Shown: positions 25,274 through 29,829 of the stretch, one piece after another
Layout: each line of letters starts with the position of its first letter
Numbering within the stretch: position 1 is the stretch's first letter
Assembly (NCBI GenBank): GCA_947313765.1
Contig: CAMZNQ010000210.1
Coordinates: 1 to 29,829, forward strand
Reading direction: 5' to 3'
Length of the DNA: 29,829 nucleotides
Origin: an uncultured Sulfurovum sp.
GTDB lineage: Bacteria; Campylobacterota; Campylobacteria; Campylobacterales; Sulfurovaceae
Notes under the pieces: model-generated
Database searches by the model: none
What the model was told of the DNA's origin: nothing
Seen by the model: only the letters and a program-made list of their open reading frames with translations
Position numbers and translations under genes: made by a program

Positions 25274-25666
25274 TTACTTATTGACAATAGATTTAACCCA
25301 TGCCTCCATTGCATCTTGTGCTTGAGGGTTTGGGGCATCCATAAAACTAACTACAAATTTATCACTCAACTCTGCCACACCTATTGAACGAGGACGAACA
25401 CTTAAAAGAGTAGCATCTGGTAACTGTTTACCAAAACAGCATATAATATTTTTTGCATCTAAAATATCTTCTGACAACGCTCCATCATCTAAAGAGTTAG
25501 TGTGTGAATAGTGGTCAAATATCGCAATAAAAGTAGCAACTGGATGTATATCAATTTTTGATTTAAGATGTGCTAAAATATCATCTACACTCTTAAATGT
25601 TGTATTCTCTCTATCTATCTCTAGTAGACTAATTGGATATTTATCCATTAATTCTCTTTTTGTCAT
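25274..25666 (-). CDS. Unknown 130-residue protein paired with the SQR-like gene
   Basis: A soluble protein with no signal peptide or membrane segment. It has a double cysteine (Cys76-Cys77 in NIICCFGKQLPDA), several histidines (41, 52, 55) in the segment HPVATFIAIFDHYSH, and the segment LLSVRPRSIGVAEL. No family can be named with confidence. GAGG upstream supports the ATG at 25666. It ends 13 bases before the SQR-like start, whose SD lies in that gap, so the two are co-transcribed. The pairing suggests a role linked to the flavoprotein, for example a sulfur or redox partner, but this is inference. Divergent from pyrB. Confidence 0.65.
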   Translation of the reverse strand: MTKRELMDKYPISLLEIDRENTTFKSVDDILAHLKSKIDIHPVATFIAIFDHYSHTNSLDDGALSEDILDAKNIICCFGKQLPDATLLSVRPRSIGVAELSDKFVVSFMDAPNPQAQDAMEAWVKSIVNK

Positions 25667-25762
25667 ATATTTACCTCTTATTATAATTTGAATAACTATA
25701 CCTTATATTCTTTAAAAATAGTTTTAGAAGATATAGATTTAAAAAATATCTATTTTTTTGGC

Positions 25763-25768
25763 TATAAT
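25763..25768 (+). promoter_or_regulatory. -10 box of pyrB-pabB
   Basis: TATAAT in GGCTATAATCTC, 28 bases before the pyrB ATG. The short leader contains AGAGGG as SD and no attenuator-like hairpin. Confidence 0.55.
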
Positions 25769-25796
25769 CTCACAAAAAAACAGAGGGTAATTTAAC

Positions 25797-26678
25797 ATGC
25801 AACATCTAGTTGATACAGATAATTTTAGTGATGCTCAATTGGTTAATATTTTTAATGATGCTAAAGAGTTTAAAAAAAATATGCCAGATAAACTTTTAAA
25901 AGATAAACTTCTAGTTACTCTATTTTTTGAAAGTTCTACTAGAACAAGAAGCTCTTTTGAGATAGCAGGAAAAAGATTGGGGGCATCTTTTGTTCATCTT
26001 GACCCATCAAAAAGTTCCACATCAAAAGGAGAGAGCCTAGAAGATACATTTGCCAATCTTTGTGCTATGGAGCCTGATGGAGTTATTATTCGACATGAGT
26101 ACAATAATACTCCTCAAAAATTGGCAAACAGAGAGTTAACAACTGTTATCAATGCTGGAGCAGGAAACTATGCACACCCTACACAAGCTCTACTAGACTA
26201 CTTTACAATGTTAGAGCATTTTAAAACAGATTCATTAGAGGGTAAGACCATTGCTATTGTAGGAGATATTGTAAGCTCTCGTGTGGCATCTTCTGGTATT
26301 CGTCTCTTTACAAGAATGGGAATGAATGTGATTCTTGTTGCTCCAAAACCATTTATGCCAAATAAAGACCTACCAAAATATGAAAAACTTGATGAGGTGA
26401 TTGATAGAGTAGATATTATCATGAGTCTAAGAGCTCAACTAGAGCGTCATAAAGCTCCGATTTTTGAGGATTATAGAGAGTATGCAAAAGAGTATTGCAT
26501 TACAAAAGAGAGAATAGAAGATAGAGATATACTCATTTTACACCCCGGCCCTGTTATGAGAAATATTGATATCTCTGATGAGATACTTGAAGATTCAAGG
26601 TGTAAAGTATTGACTCAAGTTAAAAATGGCGTATTTGTAAGAATGGCTATCTTAAAAGAGCTACTTCTCAATAGCTAA
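25797..26678 (+). CDS. pyrB: Aspartate carbamoyltransferase catalytic subunit
   Basis: A 293-residue enzyme that joins carbamoyl phosphate and aspartate in pyrimidine synthesis. The carbamoyl-phosphate site FFESSTRTRSSFE is near residue 43. The catalytic loop DPSKSSTSKGES is next. HPTQALLDYFTM is present, and the C-terminal domain has MSLRAQLERH and LHPGPVMRN. The LHPGPVxRxxE-type ending distinguishes it from ornithine carbamoyltransferase. Length is typical of ATCase catalytic chains. Its stop overlaps the pabB start by one base (TAATG). No pyrI is in the window. Confidence 0.95.
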   Translation: MQHLVDTDNFSDAQLVNIFNDAKEFKKNMPDKLLKDKLLVTLFFESSTRTRSSFEIAGKRLGASFVHLDPSKSSTSKGESLEDTFANLCAMEPDGVIIRHEYNNTPQKLANRELTTVINAGAGNYAHPTQALLDYFTMLEHFKTDSLEGKTIAIVGDIVSSRVASSGIRLFTRMGMNVILVAPKPFMPNKDLPKYEKLDEVIDRVDIIMSLRAQLERHKAPIFEDYREYAKEYCITKERIEDRDILILHPGPVMRNIDISDEILEDSRCKVLTQVKNGVFVRMAILKELLLNS

Positions 26679-27622
26679 TGGAAAAAATCTCAAAACTTGC
26701 TAAACAGAGAAAGCCTTTTCTCTTTGTTATCTCTTATGACTCCTCATTCATATTTGCACAACCGTTAAATCAGTTAGATAGAGATATTTTTTTTAAAATA
26801 GGAGATAGAAGAAACTACCCTAAAAAAGAACTAACTAAAAGTTACTATTTAAAAAAATATCCTATTAAATTTAAACAATATAGTAACTCATTAGAGAGAG
26901 TTTTAGAGGAGATACGTTTAGGAAATACATATCTTCTCAATCTAACATTTAAAACAGAGATAGAGACAGATTTATCTCTTAAAGAGATTTTTACCTATGC
27001 TCGTGCAAAATATAAACTCTATTTTAAAAATAAATTTATCTGTTTCTCTCCTGAAAAATTCATAGAGATAGAGGGTAATACTATCTCTACATATCCTATG
27101 AAAGGTACAATAGACGCTTCTATGACCAATGCAAAAGAGAAGATACTATCAGATGAAAAAGAGATGGCTGAACATGTTATGATAGTTGACTTAATGCGTA
27201 ACGATTTAGGTAGAGTAGCAAGAGATATTAGAGTAGATAGATTTAGATATATAGATAAGATTAGAGCAGGAGATGTAGATTTACTTCAAGTTAGTTCAGA
27301 GATTAAAGGAACACTACCAATGGATTGGAGAGATAATTTAGGAGATGTTTTATCTAAACTACTACCTGCTGGTTCAATTACAGGAACACCAAAAAAGAGT
27401 ACTGTTGATATTATCTCAAATATAGAAAACTACAATAGAGGGTTCTATACAGGAGTATTTGGAATATTTGATGGAGAGAGTCTATACTCTTCTGTTATGA
27501 TTCGTTTTATTGAACAAGAGAAGAGTCGGCTATATTATAAAAGTGGAGGAGGCATTACCATAGATAGTAGTGCCAAAAGTGAATATGAGGAGTTGATAGA
27601 TAAAATCTATCTTCCTCTTTAA
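26678..27622 (+). CDS. pabB: Aminodeoxychorismate synthase component I
   Basis: A 314-residue chorismate-binding enzyme of the anthranilate synthase/PabB family, making 4-amino-4-deoxychorismate for folate. Conserved motifs are GNTYLLNLTF, STYPMKGTIDA, MIVDLMRNDLGRV, LPAGSITGTPKKST and SGGGITIDSSAKSE. The N-terminal domain is short, and there is no fused PabC lyase or PabA glutaminase domain. The PIKGT-like motif (PMKGT here) favours PabB over TrpE. Isochorismate synthase is less likely. Translationally coupled to pyrB through TAATG. Confidence 0.87.
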   Translation: MEKISKLAKQRKPFLFVISYDSSFIFAQPLNQLDRDIFFKIGDRRNYPKKELTKSYYLKKYPIKFKQYSNSLERVLEEIRLGNTYLLNLTFKTEIETDLSLKEIFTYARAKYKLYFKNKFICFSPEKFIEIEGNTISTYPMKGTIDASMTNAKEKILSDEKEMAEHVMIVDLMRNDLGRVARDIRVDRFRYIDKIRAGDVDLLQVSSEIKGTLPMDWRDNLGDVLSKLLPAGSITGTPKKSTVDIISNIENYNRGFYTGVFGIFDGESLYSSVMIRFIEQEKSRLYYKSGGGITIDSSAKSEYEELIDKIYLPL

Positions 27623-27645
27623 TAGTGAACTACTAGCAGTTATAT

Positions 27646-28641
27646 CTATATTAAATCCACACCCTTTTCGCCTTTGACCATCTCTCCAATAACATAAGCA
27701 TCACTATTGGCACAAACAGCCTCTACATCTTTACTATCAACTACAAGTACCATTCCTACACCCATGTTAAATGTTCTAAACATCTCTTCCTCCTCTACAT
27801 ATTGACCCATAAACTCAAAAATAGGAAGAATTTTTAAAGAATCTTTAGATATTTTAGCTCTCATACCCTCTGGAAGTACTCTTGGTAAATTTTCAATAAT
27901 CCCACCACCTGTAATGTGTGCTAAGGCTTTAATCTTATCTCTATTTGCTTTAAACTCTTTTACATAGATTCTAGTTGGTTCTAAAAGAGTTTCAACCAAT
28001 GGTTTTCCATTAAATTCAGAATCAAGACTCATTCCTAATTTATCAAAAAAGAGTTTTCTTACTAGTGAATAACCATTTGAGTGAACTCCTGAACTTGGAA
28101 GTGCTAAAATAGTTTGTCCCTCTTTTACATTTGCTAAAGTATCCATTTCAGAACGCTCTGCAATCCCCACAGCAAATCCAGCAAGGTCAAAATCTGAATC
28201 AGAGTACATTCCAGGCATCTCGGCAGTCTCTCCACCAACTAAAGAACACTCACTTCGTCTACAACCCTCTGCAATACCAGATACAACATCTTTAGCATTT
28301 TGAGGAACAAGATGACCTGTTGCATAGTAGTCCAAAAAGAACATTGGAGTTCCAAAGTTACAGATTAAATCATTTACACACATTGCAACCAAATCAATAC
28401 CAACTGTATCAAATCTATTACTATCTATTGCTAATTTTAATTTTGTTCCTACCCCATCAGTAGCAGATAGAATAACAGGTTCTTTATATCCAGTAGGTAG
28501 TGCATAAGCACCAGCAAAAGAGCCTATGCCTCCAATTACATTACTATCAAATGTTGATTTGACATCAGCCTTAATAGCCTCTACAAAATTATTACCTGCA
28601 TCAATATCTACCCCTGCATCTTTGTACGAAACTTTTTCCAT
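27646..28641 (-). CDS. purM: Phosphoribosylformylglycinamidine cyclo-ligase (AIR synthetase)
   Basis: A 331-residue ATP-dependent enzyme of purine synthesis (FGAM to AIR). Motifs seen are SYKDAGVDIDAG at the N-terminus, ATDGVGTKLKLA, GIDLVAMCVND, VGGETAEMPGMY and AHITGGGIIENLPRVLP. Length agrees with PurM (about 330-345). The ATG overlaps the stop of the upstream small membrane gene by one base. The gene is convergent with pabB across a 23-base gap that has no clear terminator. Confidence 0.95.
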   Translation of the reverse strand: MEKVSYKDAGVDIDAGNNFVEAIKADVKSTFDSNVIGGIGSFAGAYALPTGYKEPVILSATDGVGTKLKLAIDSNRFDTVGIDLVAMCVNDLICNFGTPMFFLDYYATGHLVPQNAKDVVSGIAEGCRRSECSLVGGETAEMPGMYSDSDFDLAGFAVGIAERSEMDTLANVKEGQTILALPSSGVHSNGYSLVRKLFFDKLGMSLDSEFNGKPLVETLLEPTRIYVKEFKANRDKIKALAHITGGGIIENLPRVLPEGMRAKISKDSLKILPIFEFMGQYVEEEEMFRTFNMGVGMVLVVDSKDVEAVCANSDAYVIGEMVKGEKGVDLI

Positions 28642-28856
28642 TAACTCTTCTCCTCTTCAATATCTTTACAGAGTGGAAATGCAGAGTTAAGAACTTTTGT
28701 GATGTAACATGAACCAGTTAATCCACTAACTATCAAAATAAGCATAACACTAACTTGTAACATAAAAGCCAGTTTTAAAGAGCCTACTGCTGTTAACATT
28801 AAAACAATACCTAGTATTGAAGCTAAAATGATTTTTTGCAACTTCTCAACACACAT
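28641..28856 (-). CDS. Small DUF2892-like membrane protein
   Basis: A 71-residue protein with two hydrophobic helices (about residues 9-26 and 30-46) followed by GLTGSCYITKVLNSAFPLC. This resembles the DUF2892/YgaP-type membrane domain, in which an inner-membrane hairpin is followed by a Cys-containing segment. Cys2, Cys50 and Cys63 are present. Some relatives are fused to rhodanese domains, but none is here. AGGAG precedes the ATG, and its stop overlaps the purM start (TAATG). Function unknown. Confidence 0.65.
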   Translation of the reverse strand: MCVEKLQKIILASILGIVLMLTAVGSLKLAFMLQVSVMLILIVSGLTGSCYITKVLNSAFPLCKDIEEEKS

Positions 28857-28882
28857 AAAACACTCCTAGATTTTTTTTCGTA

Positions 28883-28888
28883 AGTATA
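28883..28888 (-). promoter_or_regulatory. Candidate -10 box of the small membrane gene and purM
   Basis: TATACT on the minus strand followed by TAC, G, a run of eight A residues and AGGAG, the same arrangement as at dapF (19008-19013). Confidence 0.45.
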
Positions 28889-28925
28889 GCTAAAAATAAC
28901 TGTTTAAATTAGAGTTCTTTTATGA

Positions 28926-28931
28926 TAAAAT
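28926..28931 (+). promoter_or_regulatory. Candidate -10 box, leaderless geometry
   Basis: TAAAAT followed by six bases (ACATCT) and then the ATG of the TPR lipoprotein at 28938. TATGAT at 28921-28926 is an alternative. Either leaves a leader of about 0-5 bases. No SD is present. Confidence 0.45.
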
Positions 28932-28937
28932 ACATCT

Positions 28938-29591
28938 ATGAAAAAATGTGTATATATAAAAATATTATCTATAAGCCTATTACTATTTACAGGTTGTTTT
29001 GATGATTTTAATAGAGATAAAATAGTTAAGAAAGAACTCCTTAAGGGAGAAGCAAATGAGAGTTATCATAAAAAAGCAGATAGTTTTTTTGATGAAGGTA
29101 ACTATGCAGAAGCATTAAAATATGAGTTGGAACAGTTAAAAGAGGATTTAAAATATTATAGAGAAGATAGTGCAGAAATTGCTGTAGATTACAACTATAT
29201 TGCTTTAAACTACAAAAAATTAAAGGATTACAATCGTTCCATAACATATTATGAAAAAGCAATAAAAATAGATAATAAAGTATTAGATTTAACAAATCCA
29301 CAAAAGTCGATAGATTACTACAACATAGCATCTACCTATGATGCTATGAGACTATATGATAAAGCGTTAGACTACTACTTAAAATCACTAACCATAAAAC
29401 CAAATCAAAAAGATAGATTAGAGACATACCGAGATATAGGTAAGATTTATAAAGAGAAGAGAGATTATAGAAATTCGCTTATCTACTATAAAAATGCTTT
29501 TTTCCTATACAAAAAGCTTGAACCAAAAGATAAAGCTCTTGGAGTTGATATTTTAGAGAATATTCAAGAGATAAATAAAATTTTAAAATAA
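28938..29591 (+). CDS. TPR lipoprotein
   Basis: A 217-residue lipoprotein: the signal KILSISLLLFTG is followed by Cys20 as the lipidation site. The mature part is helical tetratricopeptide repeats, with A-ALKYELEQL, ITYYEKAIKIDNKVL, ALDYYLKSLTIKP and SLIYYKNAFFLYKKL. Repeats of this type scaffold envelope protein complexes, and some relatives resemble BamD or NlpI in layout. Neither can be claimed here. It has no visible SD and starts six bases after a -10-like TAAAAT. It is monocistronic as far as the window shows. Related in style to the cytoplasmic TPR protein at 9097. Confidence 0.75.
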   Translation: MKKCVYIKILSISLLLFTGCFDDFNRDKIVKKELLKGEANESYHKKADSFFDEGNYAEALKYELEQLKEDLKYYREDSAEIAVDYNYIALNYKKLKDYNRSITYYEKAIKIDNKVLDLTNPQKSIDYYNIASTYDAMRLYDKALDYYLKSLTIKPNQKDRLETYRDIGKIYKEKRDYRNSLIYYKNAFFLYKKLEPKDKALGVDILENIQEINKILK

Positions 29592-29649
29592 GCCCATGAG
29601 TTAACCCAATAGCACTATATTAACTATATTGATAAAATAGTAGCTTTTA

Positions 29650-29706
29650 CTCGTTCCCATCCCTCCTTGGAACGCATACGAGAATTATACATCTAATTCT
29701 CATATA
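29650..29706 (+). repeat. Dispersed repeat copy, right
   Basis: GTTCC (29653-29657) and GGAAC (29669-29673) flank CATCCCTCCTT. A second inverted pair follows, GAGAATTA (29680-29687) and TAATTCTC (29694-29701). It is homologous to the copy at 261-308 in inverted orientation. It lies 59 bases past the TPR lipoprotein and may also act as a 3' hairpin. Confidence 0.55.
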
Positions 29707-29730
29707 ATGTTGATGAATCGGTAGCTTTAT

Positions 29731-29829
29731 TTAGCTTGTAGTAGGTGGATTTACCAATCCATTCAACAAATTCCATCTAAATCTATCTATGTCTATTGTG
29801 TAGCTTCCAGATACACTTTTAGGTTTTCC
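29731..29829 (-). CDS. Possible C-terminal end of a gene running off the window
   Basis: On the minus strand a frame open from the window edge runs 32 codons to TAA at 29731-29733 and ends NGLVNPPTTS. The other two minus frames close early. It is too short to identify and could be chance. Confidence 0.25.
   Translation of the reverse strand, partial: GKPKSVSGSYTIDIDRFRWNLLNGLVNPPTTS

Noticed and set aside
25261..25338. Longer start of the SQR-like gene
   Set aside because: The extra 26 residues overlap the end of the upstream gene in another frame and precede the Rossmann motif. ATG 25260 has an ideal SD.

Overview
The window is an AT-rich chromosomal segment with densely packed genes. It most likely comes from a sulfur-oxidising member of the Campylobacterota (Sulfurovum/Sulfurimonas-like). 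This placement is inferred from gene content. A three-domain NifU with NifS looks like the only Fe-S assembly system here, ThrRS has a reduced N-terminal TGS region, the periplasmic PPIase is PEB4-like, an SQR-family flavoprotein is present, and -10 boxes are clear while -35 elements are weak. There is no rRNA, insertion sequence, prophage or CRISPR array. Almost everything is core metabolism or envelope biogenesis.

Layout. 1-323: noncoding DNA, one copy of a small dispersed repeat and a doubtful 62-codon ORF. 324-8774 (minus): nifS-nifU, a WG-repeat lipoprotein, then tamA-tamB with overlapping stop and start. 9097-9933: a cytoplasmic TPR protein. 9975-10049: tRNA-Val(GAC). 10137-11239: coaE and an L,D-transpeptidase-like gene, convergent with a DUF945 gene (11236-12702). 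12787-15149 (minus): thrS-infC, both starting with TTG. 15514-17324: glmM-lspA, closed by a bidirectional terminator. 17351-18984 (minus): dapF and a SurA/PEB4-like PPIase. 19117-21545: a cysteine-type formate dehydrogenase-like molybdoenzyme and yraN. 21923-23594 (minus): minC-minD-minE. 23839-25666 (minus): an unknown 130-residue protein, an SQR-like flavoprotein and an untracked 57-residue membrane protein. 25797-27622: pyrB and pabB. 27646-28856 (minus): a small membrane protein and purM. 28938-29591: a TPR lipoprotein. The right edge carries a second copy of the dispersed repeat and possibly the tail of another gene.

The most interesting material is noncoding. Two intergenic segments (about 15312-15410 and 21707-21818) each have a TATAAT box about 7-9 nt before the first base of a long stem. 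Each also repeats an anti-Shine-Dalgarno-like motif (AACTCCTT twice; TTTCCCTTTTTTTA twice) in predicted loops or other unpaired sequence. They look like two undescribed trans-acting small RNAs built on the same plan. Other points are the apparently leaderless geometry TAAAAT-N6-ATG at two envelope genes, near-identical TTG initiation regions at thrS and infC, a recently amplified roughly 107-residue repeat inside TamB, an SQR-like protein that seems to lack the central cysteine, and an orphan formate dehydrogenase catalytic subunit.

All functional calls come from reading motifs by eye. No database search or folding program was run.
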